From Hymenobacter lapidiphilus (GTDB lineage: Bacteria > Bacteroidota > Bacteroidia > Cytophagales > Hymenobacteraceae), in contig NZ_QVLT01000001.1 of NCBI RefSeq assembly GCF_003417065.2, forward strand, positions 1 to 64,000: 64,000 nt of DNA, written 5' to 3'. Positions 8,371-17,197 of this stretch are shown here, in pieces. Position numbers and translations under genes: made by a program. Below the pieces are notes generated by a model. That model ran no database searches and was not told the origin of the DNA. It worked only from the letters and a program-made list of their open reading frames with translations. How positions within the stretch are numbered: position 1 is the first letter of the stretch; each line of letters opens with the position of its first letter.

Positions 8371-8910
8371 ATGAAATTCTGGCTGACTGGCGCTTTGGCG
8401 CTGGGAGTATTGGCGGCGGGCACTCCGGCGCTGGCACAAAAAAAGAGCAACAGTGGCTACACTACCGGCATCGGCCTGCGGGCCGGCGGCTGGTCGTCGG
8501 GTCTCACGGTAAAGCACTTCCTGAGTGGCAAGAACGGCGTGGCCGTAGAGGGCCTGCTCACGCGTGAGTATGCCGCCCGTGGTGGCCGCCTGACGCTGCT
8601 ACTGGAGAAACACCTGCCTATTTCCGATTTCAAAGGCCTGCAGTTTTACTACGGCGCCGGCGCGCACCTGGGCGTCTATCAGGGCCGCTACTACTTCGAA
8701 GATTCCCGCTTCGGCCGCAAGAAAAACAGGTATTATTACGACGACCAAAACCAACTGGTAGCCGGGGCCGACCTCATTCTGGGCCTCGAGTACAAGCTAC
8801 CCGACCTGCCTTTCGTAGTGGCGCTGGACTACAAGCCATTTTTTGAAGTATTCCGAGGATACACCGGCTTATACAATGACGCGGCCGTAAGCCTGCGCTT
8901 CGTTTTCTAA
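8371..8910 (+). CDS. secreted outer-membrane-type protein of unknown function
   Basis: A 179-residue protein with a signal peptide (MKFWLTGALALGVLAAG..., cleavage near ALAQ) and a mature part of alternating short strands rich in Gly, Tyr and Phe ending in VSLRFVF, which suggests a small beta-barrel. No family was named with confidence. The start follows the promoter at 8327; the ORF extends upstream to 8236 inside the preceding gene but that part is not expected to be translated. Confidence 0.7.
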   Translation: MKFWLTGALALGVLAAGTPALAQKKSNSGYTTGIGLRAGGWSSGLTVKHFLSGKNGVAVEGLLTREYAARGGRLTLLLEKHLPISDFKGLQFYYGAGAHLGVYQGRYYFEDSRFGRKKNRYYYDDQNQLVAGADLILGLEYKLPDLPFVVALDYKPFFEVFRGYTGLYNDAAVSLRFVF

Positions 8911-8995
8911 CATCAGCCAAGCATTAGAACAACCACTGCCGAACTCCTGCCGCACTGTGCGTCAGATGGCAGTGGTTATTTTGGGCCCCGCCTGC

Positions 8996-9253
8996 TTACC
9001 GCAGCCGGCCAGAAAAGCGGTGCGGGCGGTACGGGTAATAGGCGCGCGGTGCAGGCTTTACAATTACCGCCCGCCTCGGCGCCACCACCACCGGCCGTGG
9101 AGCCATCACGACCACTGGCGCGGGGCGGTAATACGGCCGCGGACGCACCACCACAGCCGCTGGGCGGGCCGAGGCCACGCAGCCGCTCAACAGCCCGGAC
9201 GAAACAATGGCCAGCAAGGCCAGCAATACGGGAAAGAACGAATGCTTTTTCAT
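8996..9253 (-). CDS. small lipoprotein rich in Val/Arg/Pro/Tyr
   Basis: An 85-residue protein starting at ATG 9253 with a lipoprotein signal (MKKHSFFPVLLALLAIVSSG, lipobox LLSGC). The mature chain is low-complexity: repeated VVV-R-P-R-P-Y-Y-R-P-like units ending YYPYRPHRF. Such basic, proline-rich tails suggest an envelope or peptidoglycan-associated role, but none is shown. The longer reading frame from 9427 is rejected because the signal begins at 9253. Confidence 0.7.
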   Translation of the reverse strand: MKKHSFFPVLLALLAIVSSGLLSGCVASARPAAVVVRPRPYYRPAPVVVMAPRPVVVAPRRAVIVKPAPRAYYPYRPHRFSGRLR

Positions 9254-9416
9254 AGTGAGCAGAAAAGGAGTAAACCACCCCGCCTTGAGCGGCGAGGCTA
9301 CCCACTTAGAAGCTGCTGCTGCCCCAGAGTTTAACCGGCCTGTACGCTGCCACTCGGCAAAGGCCAGCTGCCTGCGTAAACCACCGGCGGGAATCAGCCC
9401 AAAGCCCGGCCGACGT

Positions 9417-9459
9417 AAAACGCCCAACGCGACTCAGTGAGTCGGGCCGTTGGGCGTTT
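9417..9459 (-). terminator. intrinsic terminator of the ompH-like gene
   Basis: Arms AAAACGCCCAACG (9417-9429) and CGTTGGGCGTTT (9448-9459) flank a smaller internal hairpin CGACTCAGTGAGTCG. On the minus strand the stem ends in TTTT, 22 bases after the OmpH stop codon. Confidence 0.75.
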
Positions 9460-9480
9460 CGGGCGGGTACAAGCGTACGG

Positions 9481-10137
9481 CTACTTTTTGCCCGCGTACT
9501 CCTTGTTAAGGTATTTGAGCACCGGCGTGGTAATGTCGAGGTCTTTGCGGCCGTAGGCAATGTTGCCGGCGCCGGTAGCCAGAATCAGGCGGTAGCCGTT
9601 GGCTTTGCCGTACTTCTCAATCTGCTTGTTCACGCGGCCCATCACCTGGTCGTTTAGCTTGGCCTGCTCCTGCTGGGCCTGGCCCTGGAGACGCTCCTGC
9701 TCCTGGCCTACCTTCATCTGCTGGGCCTGTAGCTGCTGCTCGGTGGTGGCGCGCTGCTCGGCACTCATGCCCTCGGCTTTCTGCTGATACTGCTGCACGG
9801 CCGCCTGGAAGCTGGTTACGAGCTTTTTGTTCTGGGCTTCCCAGCCGCGGGCCTTCGCTTCAAGCCGCTTGCTGGCGTCCTTCATGCCCTGGTATTCTTC
9901 CAACAGCCGGTTGGTTTCTACGTAGGCTACCTTGTTGGTGTCGGCCAGCGCGGCCGGGGTTAGGGGCACTTCAGGTTCCTCAGGCTCTGCGGCGGTTGTG
10001 TCGGCGGGGGCGGCGGCTATGGGCGCGGACGCGGGGGCCGGTTTGGCCGGTTTACCGCTGGCGAAATGCAAGTAAAACAGCACGGCCACGGCCACAACCA
10101 GCAGCGCATTTACAATCAGTTGAGTGGAGTTTTTCAT
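9481..10137 (-). CDS. OmpH/Skp-family periplasmic chaperone
   Basis: A 218-residue protein with an N-terminal membrane anchor or uncleaved signal (residues 8-26), an Ala/Pro-rich linker, then the OmpH core beginning KVAYVETNRLLEEYQGM and a long Gln/Glu-rich coiled coil, ending DITTPVLKYLNKEYAG as in the family. Skp-type proteins hold unfolded outer-membrane proteins in the periplasm. The anchor and linker are additions relative to E. coli Skp. A perfect -7 box lies 45 bases upstream. Confidence 0.88.
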   Translation of the reverse strand: MKNSTQLIVNALLVVAVAVLFYLHFASGKPAKPAPASAPIAAAPADTTAAEPEEPEVPLTPAALADTNKVAYVETNRLLEEYQGMKDASKRLEAKARGWEAQNKKLVTSFQAAVQQYQQKAEGMSAEQRATTEQQLQAQQMKVGQEQERLQGQAQQEQAKLNDQVMGRVNKQIEKYGKANGYRLILATGAGNIAYGRKDLDITTPVLKYLNKEYAGKK

Positions 10138-10181
10138 TCAGAAAGCAAGAAGAAGCAAAAAGCTACCGAAGGGCAGCGGGG

Positions 10182-10189
10182 CAAAAGTA
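10182..10189 (-). promoter_or_regulatory. Bacteroidota -7 box TACTTTTG (minus strand)
   Basis: Perfect TAnnTTTG match 45 bases upstream of the ompH-like start, in the gap after the aspartoacylase-like gene. It indicates that ompH is transcribed separately from the rim cluster. Confidence 0.6.
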
Positions 10190-10218
10190 CAGGGAATAGG
10201 CGAATCGGTGCCCCGCGC

Positions 10219-11316
10219 CTACCACACTTCGTTGCCGTGGCCGTCGTCGTGGGGGGCGGGGTCTTCGGCGCGGTCCACCTCGTTCACGTCTTCCTCGGTG
10301 CGCTTGATGGGCTTTTCGTCGAAGGGCACCACTAAATCGGCGCGGCTGGGGGCGGCATCGAGGCGGGCCACGTGTACCAGCGCATCGCCCTGATTCACGA
10401 CCGGCATGTGGTTGAGGCCGATAATGTAGCCCGTCACCGGCGACTCCAGCCGCACCGACCGCTCGCCATAGGGGTCGGCCACCGAGCCGTAGGCCTGCCC
10501 TTCCTCTACATGCTGGCCCAGCTGCACCAGGCTACGGAAAATACCGGCGTAGCGCGCCCGCAGCCAGGTAGAGCGCAGGCACACCACTGTTGGTTGGGCC
10601 GGAGCCGGCGCCTCGGCCACCATGCCCAGATGGTGTAGCACCCGCAGCGTACCGGCAATGCCCAGGTCGATACCCGGCTCATCAAGCCGCATCGACTCGC
10701 CAGTTTCGTACACGATAATGCGGCGGCCCTGCTGCATGGCCGTTTCGCGTAGCGAGCCGGGCCGCAGACTGGCGTGCAGCGTAAAGGGCGCGGCAAAAGC
10801 AGCAGCCAGCGCGTCGGTTTCGGCATCTTCGTGCAACAGGCAGCGGATTTGCGGGATGTTGGCCCGCGTGGCCCCGCCCGTATGAAAATCGATGCCGTAA
10901 TCAATGAGCGGCATGATTTCGCGCATGAAGCGGTGGGCCACGCGGCTGGCCAGCGAGCCGCGCGGGTTGCCGGGGAAGCTGCGGTTCACGTCTTTGCCGT
11001 CGGGCACCTCGCGCGAGAAGTTGAGGAAGCCGTAGATGTTGAGGATGGGAATGGCGATGATGGTACCCCGTAGCGGCTGCAGCAGCTCGCGCCGGATAAG
11101 GCGGCGGATGGTTTCGATGCCGTTCACCTCGTCGCCGTGCATGCCGGCCATCAGCAGCACTGTCGGCCCCGGCTCCACGGCCCGGAATATGTGTACCGGA
11201 ATATCAATTACCGTTCCCGAGGGCAGCCGCGAAATCACGAGCCGGGTCAGTACCCGCTCGCCGGGCCCGATGGTCAGGCCGTTCAGGCAAAGCTGGTCGG
11301 GGGCGGTTTGGGGCAT
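10219..11316 (-). CDS. succinylglutamate desuccinylase/aspartoacylase-family zinc hydrolase
   Basis: A 365-residue M14-like metallohydrolase. Zinc ligands are visible as H60 and E63 in GMHGDEVNG and H145 in DFHTGG, with the substrate-binding DVNRSFPG at 109-116. A C-terminal domain (GYIIGLNHMPVVNQGD) resembles the lipoyl-like tail of AstE/AspA relatives. The order retropepsin, RimK, then this hydrolase is a known association around RimK-type ligases and suggests that it trims or recycles amide-linked glutamate or other amino-acid tags; this role is inference. Confidence 0.88.
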   Translation of the reverse strand: MPQTAPDQLCLNGLTIGPGERVLTRLVISRLPSGTVIDIPVHIFRAVEPGPTVLLMAGMHGDEVNGIETIRRLIRRELLQPLRGTIIAIPILNIYGFLNFSREVPDGKDVNRSFPGNPRGSLASRVAHRFMREIMPLIDYGIDFHTGGATRANIPQIRCLLHEDAETDALAAAFAAPFTLHASLRPGSLRETAMQQGRRIIVYETGESMRLDEPGIDLGIAGTLRVLHHLGMVAEAPAPAQPTVVCLRSTWLRARYAGIFRSLVQLGQHVEEGQAYGSVADPYGERSVRLESPVTGYIIGLNHMPVVNQGDALVHVARLDAAPSRADLVVPFDEKPIKRTEEDVNEVDRAEDPAPHDDGHGNEVW

Positions 11317-11354
11317 TATCTGGAGGTTTGAATGAATGTATTGACAGAAAAAAG

Positions 11355-11445
11355 CCTGTCATCCTGAGCGGAGCGAAGGACCTATACAGAAGGCGCTATT
11401 TGATGTCAGCTTCGGTATAGGTCTCGCTCTGCTCAGGATGACAGG
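11355..11445. repeat. palindromic repeat, core GTCATCCTGAGC
   Basis: The left arm starts CCTGTCATCCTGAGCGGAGC at 11355 and runs to about 11387; the right arm (11415-11445) is its near-perfect complement. It lies between rimK and the aspartoacylase-like gene, so on the transcript it would form a long hairpin. One of at least six related copies in the window. Confidence 0.8.
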
Positions 11446-11467
11446 GGTCTAACTCGCTCTTTCCAAC

Positions 11468-12370
11468 CTATACCTTGTTGCTGGAGGCTTTCCTTTTCTG
11501 AACCAGCTGCTCAGTGTATTCGATGACTTTGCCGGCAATATCGAGGCCGGTGGCGCGCTCGATGCCCTCGAGGCCGGGAGAGGAATTCACCTCCAACACC
11601 AGCGGGCCGCGGGCACTCTGCAACATATCGACGCCCGCAATGCCCAGGCCCAGCGACTTGGCGGCCAGCAACGCGGCGGCCTTCTCGGCCCGGCTCAGCT
11701 TCACGAGCATGCCCGAGCCGCCGCGGTGCAGGTTCGAGCGAAACTCGCCCTCCTTGCCCTGCCGCTTCATGGCGCCCACCACCTCACCGTTCACAATGAA
11801 GGCCCGCAAATCGGCACCCTTGCTTTCGGCAATAAACTCCTGCACAATAATGCGGGCCTTGAGGTTGTGGAAAGCCTCAATCACCGACTGGGCCGCCTTG
11901 GCCGATTCGGCCAGCACCACACCCAGGCCCTGGGTGCCTTCGAGGAGCTTGATGATGACCGGCGCCCCACCCACCTGCTCAATCATGGCCGGCACGTCGT
12001 CGGAGTAGTTGGTGAAGGCCGTTTTGGGCATACCCACGCCGGCGCGGCTCAGAATCTGCATCGAGCGCAGCTTGTCGCGGCTGCGCACGATGGACTGGCT
12101 GTCGATGGCCGTGCGCACCTTCATCATCTCGAACTGGCGTACCACGGCGCAGCCATAGAACGTCACCGAGGCGCCGATGCGCGGAATAATGGCCTCGATT
12201 CCTTCCAGCCGCTTGCCTTGGTAGATAATGCCGGGCTGGCCTTTTTCGAGCACCAGGTTGCAGTGCAGGTGGTCAATTACCACGGGCTCGTGGCCGCGCT
12301 GTTCGGCGGCTTCCACCAGTCGGCGGGTCGAATAGAGCTTCGGCTCACGCGATAGAATCGCTACTTTCAT
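11468..12370 (-). CDS. rimK: RimK-family ATP-grasp glutamate ligase
   Basis: A 300-residue ATP-grasp ligase with the RimK N-terminal domain ([23 protein letters not shown]), the [14 protein letters not shown] loop and the Mg-binding [14 protein letters not shown] near the end. RimK adds glutamates to the C-terminus of ribosomal protein S6 in E. coli; homologues next to RimB and aspartoacylase-like genes may modify other targets. Length and motifs are intact. It is 101 bases downstream of the retropepsin gene and 151 bases upstream of the hydrolase, each gap holding repeat sequence. Confidence 0.93.
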   Translation of the reverse strand: MKVAILSREPKLYSTRRLVEAAEQRGHEPVVIDHLHCNLVLEKGQPGIIYQGKRLEGIEAIIPRIGASVTFYGCAVVRQFEMMKVRTAIDSQSIVRSRDKLRSMQILSRAGVGMPKTAFTNYSDDVPAMIEQVGGAPVIIKLLEGTQGLGVVLAESAKAAQSVIEAFHNLKARIIVQEFIAESKGADLRAFIVNGEVVGAMKRQGKEGEFRSNLHRGGSGMLVKLSRAEKAAALLAAKSLGLGIAGVDMLQSARGPLVLEVNSSPGLEGIERATGLDIAGKVIEYTEQLVQKRKASSNKV

Positions 12371-12429
12371 TTGGTTGCGGACTGAAGAGGCGAAAGAGGG
12401 GTGGTTGGAGCTTAGAGCTCAGTTACTAG

Positions 12430-12480
12430 AGCTTAGGGTGGAAGTGTATTCCGTGCACTAAGCACTAATAACTAGGCTCC
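12430..12480. repeat. CTAAGCACTA-type intergenic repeat
   Basis: The gap between the retropepsin and rimK contains GCACTAAGCACTAATAACTA and related TTAGAGCTCAGTTACTAGAG units. It is the same word family as the inverted repeat at 2931-3032 and the long spacer at 48527-48814. Confidence 0.5.
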
Positions 12481-12936
12481 AATCTCTAATAACTTGTACG
12501 ATACGTTGCGCCGGGCCACATCCACCACCAACCGGGCCTGGCGCAGCAGCACCCGGCCCACAAGAACGGGATATTTCATGTCGGAACGGTCGGAAAGGGA
12601 GAACTCGGTGGTGAAATCCTGCCCGAACAGCCGGATAACAGCCTCGATTACGTAGCGTTGCTGCACTTCGCCGTTGGAGCTGCGAATGTCGCGCATTCCG
12701 AACCTATCGAAGGTCATGGGGGAGCCATCGAAGCGGGGGTGCGAGGGGTCGAGTAACTGCACGTGCAGGCGCGTGGTGCCCTGCGCGTCGGTTTCCTGGT
12801 GGATGTTGGAGCAGTGCAGCGCCCCGGTGTAGGCACCGGTATCCACCTTGGCCTCCACGCCCCAGAGCTGCAGGGTCGGAAAATCAACCAGCTCCCGCCG
12901 CCCCACCGTGCGCTTGGATTCACGTTGCTTTTTCAT
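12472..12936 (-). CDS. RimB-like retropepsin (ATP-dependent zinc protease family)
   Basis: A 154-residue protein of the Zn_protease/RimB family (PF05618). The aspartic-protease-like motif is VDTGAYTGALHC, with the presumed catalytic Asp at residue 32. It continues with RFGMRDIRSSNGEVQQRYVI and YPVLVGRVLLR, the conserved second half. The start was set at 12936 (MKKQRESKRTVG) rather than 12957. Family members are encoded with RimK; RimB of Pseudomonas acts with RimK to control S6 glutamylation. This makes a processing role in the cluster likely. Confidence 0.88.
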   Translation of the reverse strand: MKKQRESKRTVGRRELVDFPTLQLWGVEAKVDTGAYTGALHCSNIHQETDAQGTTRLHVQLLDPSHPRFDGSPMTFDRFGMRDIRSSNGEVQQRYVIEAVIRLFGQDFTTEFSLSDRSDMKYPVLVGRVLLRQARLVVDVARRNVSYKLLEIGA

Positions 12937-13061
12937 GGGGGGCAAAATACAAGTCAAAAATTAGGAAGTCAAAAGTCGAAGCAGTTCAAGCAGCTAATTG
13001 CTACTCACTCTGGCCACCTAAACCGCTCTGACTTTTGATTTCCCTGCTTTGAGCCTTACGC

Positions 13062-14186
13062 CTACCCCTTATAGCTGATGCGGTATACGGCGTCGTTCTG
13101 GTCGTCGGAAACGAGCAGCGAGCCGTCGGGCATTACCAGCAGGGCTACGGGGCGGCCCCAGGGCTTCTGGTTCTGCAGCCAGCCTTCGGCGAAGGTCTGG
13201 TAGCTGGTAGCCTGCTTGCCAGTGGCATCGAGTGTAACCAGCGTGATGCGGTAGCCGATTTTGTTGCTCCGGTTCCAGGAGCCGTGCTCGGGAATGAGAA
13301 TCTGGTTCTGGTAACGGGCCGGAAACTGCCGGCCGGTGTAGAACTTCATGCCCAGCGCCGCTACGTGCGGCCCCAGCTTCCGGGCCGGCTTCACGTAAGT
13401 GTCGGCCGACTTGCCTTTACCAAACTCGGGGTCGGGCACGTCGCCGGCGAAGAAGTATGGGAAGCCGAAGTGCTGGCCAGGCTTGACGGCGCGGTTCAGT
13501 TCGTCGGCCGGCAGGTTGTCGCCGAGCTGGTCGCGGCCATTATCGGTAAACCAGAGGGCCTTGTCTTTGGGGCTCCAGTCGAAGCCGACCGTGTTGCGCA
13601 CGCCGTAGGCGAAGGTTTCGAGGCCCGAGCCGTCGGGGTTCATGCGGTTGATGGTGGCGAAAATGGGCGTTTCGGGCAGGCAGCTGTTGCAGGGCGCGCC
13701 TACCGGCACGTACAGCTTGCCATCGGGCCCAAAGGCAATGTAGCGGTAGCCGTGCCACTCCTTATCGGGCAGGGCGGTGCTCACCACTACCGGCTTGGGC
13801 GGCTGCCTGAGCTTGGCGCCCACGTTGTCGTAGCGCAGAATGCGGTTGATTTCGGCCACGTAGAGGCTGCCGTTGCGCACGGCCACGCCGTTGGGCGCGT
13901 TCAGGCCCGAGGCCAGCGTAATCACCTCATCGGCGCGGCCGTCCTTATTTCGGTCGGGCAGGGCGAATACCTTGTCGTTTTTGGTGCCCACGTACACCGT
14001 GCCATCGGGACCCAAGGCTAGCTCGCGGGCGCTTTTCACGCCTTGGGCAAAGTAGCTGATGGTGAAGCCGGGCGGCAGCTTTACTTTGCTCAGGTTGGCG
14101 TAGGCCACTGGCACTGGGCCGGGCGTTACGGCAGAACTCAGGGCCAGCGGGACCAGCAGCAGGGGCAGGAAATGACGGCTTTTCAT
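13062..14186 (-). CDS. PQQ-dependent sugar dehydrogenase, sorbosone dehydrogenase-like
   Basis: A 374-residue secreted six-bladed propeller. The signal peptide is MKSRHFLPLLLVPLALSSAV. The mature part has the repeated blade motif (LALGPDGTVYVGTKNDKVFAL, YIAFGPDGKLYVPVGAPCN, VALLVMPDGSLLVSDDQ) and two Cys in GAPCNSC. Soluble quinoproteins of this family oxidise sugars or related aldoses in the periplasm, using PQQ if supplied; no PQQ synthesis gene is nearby. Length is normal. Confidence 0.88.
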   Translation of the reverse strand: MKSRHFLPLLLVPLALSSAVTPGPVPVAYANLSKVKLPPGFTISYFAQGVKSARELALGPDGTVYVGTKNDKVFALPDRNKDGRADEVITLASGLNAPNGVAVRNGSLYVAEINRILRYDNVGAKLRQPPKPVVVSTALPDKEWHGYRYIAFGPDGKLYVPVGAPCNSCLPETPIFATINRMNPDGSGLETFAYGVRNTVGFDWSPKDKALWFTDNGRDQLGDNLPADELNRAVKPGQHFGFPYFFAGDVPDPEFGKGKSADTYVKPARKLGPHVAALGMKFYTGRQFPARYQNQILIPEHGSWNRSNKIGYRITLVTLDATGKQATSYQTFAEGWLQNQKPWGRPVALLVMPDGSLLVSDDQNDAVYRISYKG

Positions 14187-14264
14187 ACTTCCCCTAACCC
14201 ACCCCCGGCCGGGAAGGTTGCCCCGCCGGCTACCAGGCCACCCATATTTCGGGTCTGCCGGGCG

Positions 14265-14552
14265 CTAACGCAGTTCGTTGCGCTGCTGGCGCATGAGCTT
14301 CTCGTACTCGTGCTCCGAGCGGTCGGCCCAACCCAGGCCGCCGTAAGCTTTCAGCCCGCGGATAACCACGCCGATACCCCAGAAAAACGACACCCACAGC
14401 GGCCACGGAATGGGGCTGGAGTCGCGACCCGTGAAGGCCCACACAGCCCACAAAATGGCATTGACGAACAGGTAAGTGAGCAGGCCGGACTGAAATTTGG
14501 CGCGTTGGCGGGCCAGGCGCCAGAGTTGGGGGTCGCGGTCGGGAGTTTCCAT
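14265..14552 (-). CDS. 2TM domain protein
   Basis: A 95-residue protein with two transmembrane helices (about residues 22-41 and 50-66) separated by a short loop, and a charged tail (DRSEHEYEKLMRQQ). It matches the 2TM domain pattern common in Bacteroidota, often next to or fused with histidine kinases. No kinase is nearby here. Function unknown. Confidence 0.8.
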   Translation of the reverse strand: METPDRDPQLWRLARQRAKFQSGLLTYLFVNAILWAVWAFTGRDSSPIPWPLWVSFFWGIGVVIRGLKAYGGLGWADRSEHEYEKLMRQQRNELR

Positions 14553-14702
14553 GATCGGGAGGCGGTTAAGTGGTTGACTAGTATAAATATAGCCTTTCCC
14601 CTGATTTACCTCAACGAGTAGTTACCCAACCGTCGGCCGCCGCCCCCGAAGCGTCGAAAGCAACGGTTGAAGCGACACCGCCTGTCATCATTTGTCAGCC
14701 TT

Positions 14703-15257
14703 CTACCCCAGCCGCGACACGCCGCCGGAGACGATGAACTTCATGATTTCGCTGCTTGGCAGCTCCAGGTAGGTCACGTTTTCGATGGGCACCAGCACCA
14801 GCTCGCCCGAGAAGTTGTAGGAGTGCGGGAAGTACACGGCCAGCAGATCGTCGCGGGTAATGGCGGCCATGCTGGGTTGGGTCACGAAGCCCATTTTAAA
14901 CACCTCGTCGGCACTATTGAGGCGCACCAGCACCGGACGGTTGAACTTCTGGTTGTCACCTACGAAGGCGTCGAACAGGTCTTTGAGGCTCGAATAGATG
15001 ATGCTCACCAGGGGCGTGCGGTGTAGCAGCCGCTCGGTGATGATGAGGAAGGGCCGCACCAGAAACGACTTGGCCACGAAACCTACGGCCGTAATCAGCA
15101 GCACAGCCACCAGCAGCCCCAGCCCCGGCACGTCGAAGCTGAGGCCCGCAAACAGGTCGTCGAGCCAGCGCAGCAAAGCGAATAAAATGTAGGCCGTGAG
15201 CCCAATGGGAGCCACAATCAGAAAACCGCTCAGGAAGTAGTTAAGGTACCGGCGCAT
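14703..15257 (-). CDS. DUF502 family membrane protein
   Basis: A 184-residue integral membrane protein with helices at about residues 6-27 and 44-63, then the conserved DUF502 soluble part (PLVSIIYSSLKDLFDAF and SYNFSGELVLVPIENV). The start at 15257 (MRRYLNYFLSG) begins directly at the first helix; the ORF extends to 15308 through repeat sequence and is not followed. DUF502 proteins have no proven role. ispH is upstream on the same strand, separated by a palindromic repeat. Confidence 0.88.
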   Translation of the reverse strand: MRRYLNYFLSGFLIVAPIGLTAYILFALLRWLDDLFAGLSFDVPGLGLLVAVLLITAVGFVAKSFLVRPFLIITERLLHRTPLVSIIYSSLKDLFDAFVGDNQKFNRPVLVRLNSADEVFKMGFVTQPSMAAITRDDLLAVYFPHSYNFSGELVLVPIENVTYLELPSSEIMKFIVSGGVSRLG

Positions 15258-15302
15258 GGTTTGGGCTTGCTTGGTAATGCTTGAATAGAGTTGCGAAGAT
15301 AC

Positions 15303-15403
15303 TGTCATCCTGAGCGGAGCGAAGGACCTTATCTCGACAGTACAAATCGTTATAACGATGTTGTCCCAACGTGATAAGGTCCTTCGCTCCGCTCAGGATG
15401 ACA
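15303..15403. repeat. palindromic repeat with 31-base perfect arms
   Basis: Arms 15303-15333 and 15373-15403 are exact reverse complements, beginning TGTCATCCTGAGCGGAGC. The spacer contains a further small palindrome, AATCGTTATAACGATGTT. It sits between ispH and the DUF502 gene, 13 bases after the ispH stop codon. Confidence 0.9.
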
Positions 15404-15416
15404 AATGGTTTTTCGT

Positions 15417-16301
15417 CTACCCAATCAGCTCCCCAACTTCCTCGATGCGCCCCTTCACGCGCTCCATCAGCCACATGGGGGTACTGGTGGCGCCGCAGAT
15501 GCCCACCGAGTCGGCCTCGTGGAACCAGGCTTCTTCCAGCTCCTGCTCGTTTTCCACGAAGTAGCTGCGCGGATTGGTTTGATTGACGACCGAGAACAGG
15601 GCCTTGCCGTTGGAGCTTTTGCGCCCGCTCACGAAGATGATAACGTCGTGCTGCTGGGCGAAAATGCGCAGGGCCGGCTCGCGGTTGCTCACCTGCCGGC
15701 AGATGCTGTCGTTGGCATCGAAGGAGTCGAGCGAGCCACCGGCCGCTTTTATGCGCTCCTCTATAACGGACTTCATGTGGTAGAAACCGGCCGTGCTCTT
15801 GGTGGTCTGGCTGAAGAGCGTGACGGGCCGCGTGAAATCCACCTGGTCGAGGTCGGCTTCAGTCATGACGATGATGGCCTGGTTGCGGGTCTGGCCCGTG
15901 AGGCCGGCTACTTCGGCGTGGCCAGGCTGGCCGTAAATCACAATCTGGCCCTGCTGGCGGTTCGAGGCGTCGAAGGCGTGTTTCACGCGGTTCTGCAGCT
16001 TGAGCACCACGGGGCAGGAGGCGTCAATCAGCTCCAGGTTGTTGCGCAGGGCCAGCTCGTAGGTGGCCGGCGGCTCGCCGTGGGCCCGGATGAGCACCTT
16101 AGCGTCATGAATTTCTTCAAGCTGCTCACGGTCGATGATGCGCAGGCCCAGCGCGTGCAGGCGCTCCACCTCCATGCGGTTGTGCACGATGTCGCCTAGA
16201 CAGTACAGGCTACGCTCATTGGCCAGCTCGTCTTCGGCCATCTGAATGGCGAATTCGACGCCGAAGCAGTAACCGGAATTCTTATCAATGAGGACGTTCA
16301 T
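15417..16301 (-). CDS. ispH: 4-hydroxy-3-methylbut-2-enyl diphosphate reductase
   Basis: IspH makes IPP and DMAPP in the last step of the MEP isoprenoid pathway, using a [4Fe-4S] cluster. The three cluster cysteines are present: C12 (SGYCFG), C96 (DASCPVV) and C201 (DSICRQVSNRE), together with the family's ISTP-like GATSTPMWLM segment near the C-terminus. The 294-residue length is normal. The gene is intact. Confidence 0.96.
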   Translation of the reverse strand: MNVLIDKNSGYCFGVEFAIQMAEDELANERSLYCLGDIVHNRMEVERLHALGLRIIDREQLEEIHDAKVLIRAHGEPPATYELALRNNLELIDASCPVVLKLQNRVKHAFDASNRQQGQIVIYGQPGHAEVAGLTGQTRNQAIIVMTEADLDQVDFTRPVTLFSQTTKSTAGFYHMKSVIEERIKAAGGSLDSFDANDSICRQVSNREPALRIFAQQHDVIIFVSGRKSSNGKALFSVVNQTNPRSYFVENEQELEEAWFHEADSVGICGATSTPMWLMERVKGRIEEVGELIG

Positions 16302-16457
16302 GCGCGTATATTTTTATGCGGTAAGCTGCTGGCTGCTTGCCAGAATTTCGCGGGTCAGACTGCAGAGAAAACCAACTGCTGGGGTGGACCCGCGAATTAC
16401 GAGCCAGGTTTCGACAGTATAACAGCCGCGGCGGCGGTTTGGGTCCGCCAACGGTTG

Positions 16458-17159
16458 CTACTTTACCTGGGCAACGGCGCGGGAGAACAGGGCAGCCGAC
16501 ACGCGCTCAAGCACGAAATCTACCTGCTCGTCAATCATCATGTGGGTGGTGTCGAGCAGCACGGCGTCGGAGGCGCGGCGCAGGGGGCTTTCGGTGCGGG
16601 TCGAGTCGAGGTGGTCGCGCTTCTGCAGGTTTTCCACAATGTCCTCGACGGGCACGTGCTCGTTTTTGGTAGCCAGCTCTTCCTGCCGGCGCAGGGCGCG
16701 GGTCAGCACTTCGGCCGTCATAAACACCTTCACCTCGGCATCGGGGAAAACGGTGGTGCCGATGTCGCGCCCGTCCATCACTACGCCGCGGCGGCGGGCC
16801 ATCTGCTGCTGCTGGCGCACCATGGCGTGGCGCACCAACGGCAGCCCCGACACCTCGCTCACCGAGTTGGAAATGCGCATCTGCCGGATTTCATCCTCCC
16901 GAACTTTACCGTTAAGGCACAGCTCGTTGCGGCCGGTCTGGCGGTTGCGCCTGAAGCTGACCTGCATTTCGTGCAAGGCCTGCTCGATGCGGGGCAAATC
17001 GTCGAAAGCAATGCCGTTTTCGAGCAGGTACAGCGTAACGCCCCGGTACATGGCCCCAGTATCGATGTAGGCGTAGCCCAACTCGGCAGCCACGGCCTTG
17101 GCTGTGGTGCTTTTGCCGCACGAAGAATAGCCGTCGATGGCAATGACAATTTTCTGCAT
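16458..17159 (-). CDS. cmk: cytidylate kinase
   Basis: A 233-residue (d)CMP kinase. The P-loop GYSSCGKS is at residues 10-17, followed by YIDTGAMYRG, the nucleoside-binding GRDIGTTVFPDA and the lid DHLDSTRTESPLRRA. It converts CMP/dCMP to diphosphates for nucleic acid and lipid synthesis. The start was set at 17159 (MQKIVIAIDG), the family start. The next upstream gene on this strand ends 39 bases before it, so the two may be cotranscribed. Confidence 0.95.
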   Translation of the reverse strand: MQKIVIAIDGYSSCGKSTTAKAVAAELGYAYIDTGAMYRGVTLYLLENGIAFDDLPRIEQALHEMQVSFRRNRQTGRNELCLNGKVREDEIRQMRISNSVSEVSGLPLVRHAMVRQQQQMARRRGVVMDGRDIGTTVFPDAEVKVFMTAEVLTRALRRQEELATKNEHVPVEDIVENLQKRDHLDSTRTESPLRRASDAVLLDTTHMMIDEQVDFVLERVSAALFSRAVAQVK

Positions 17160-17197
17160 AGCAAGGTCGGGACGGCCGGGTTCGGATGGAGAGCTCA

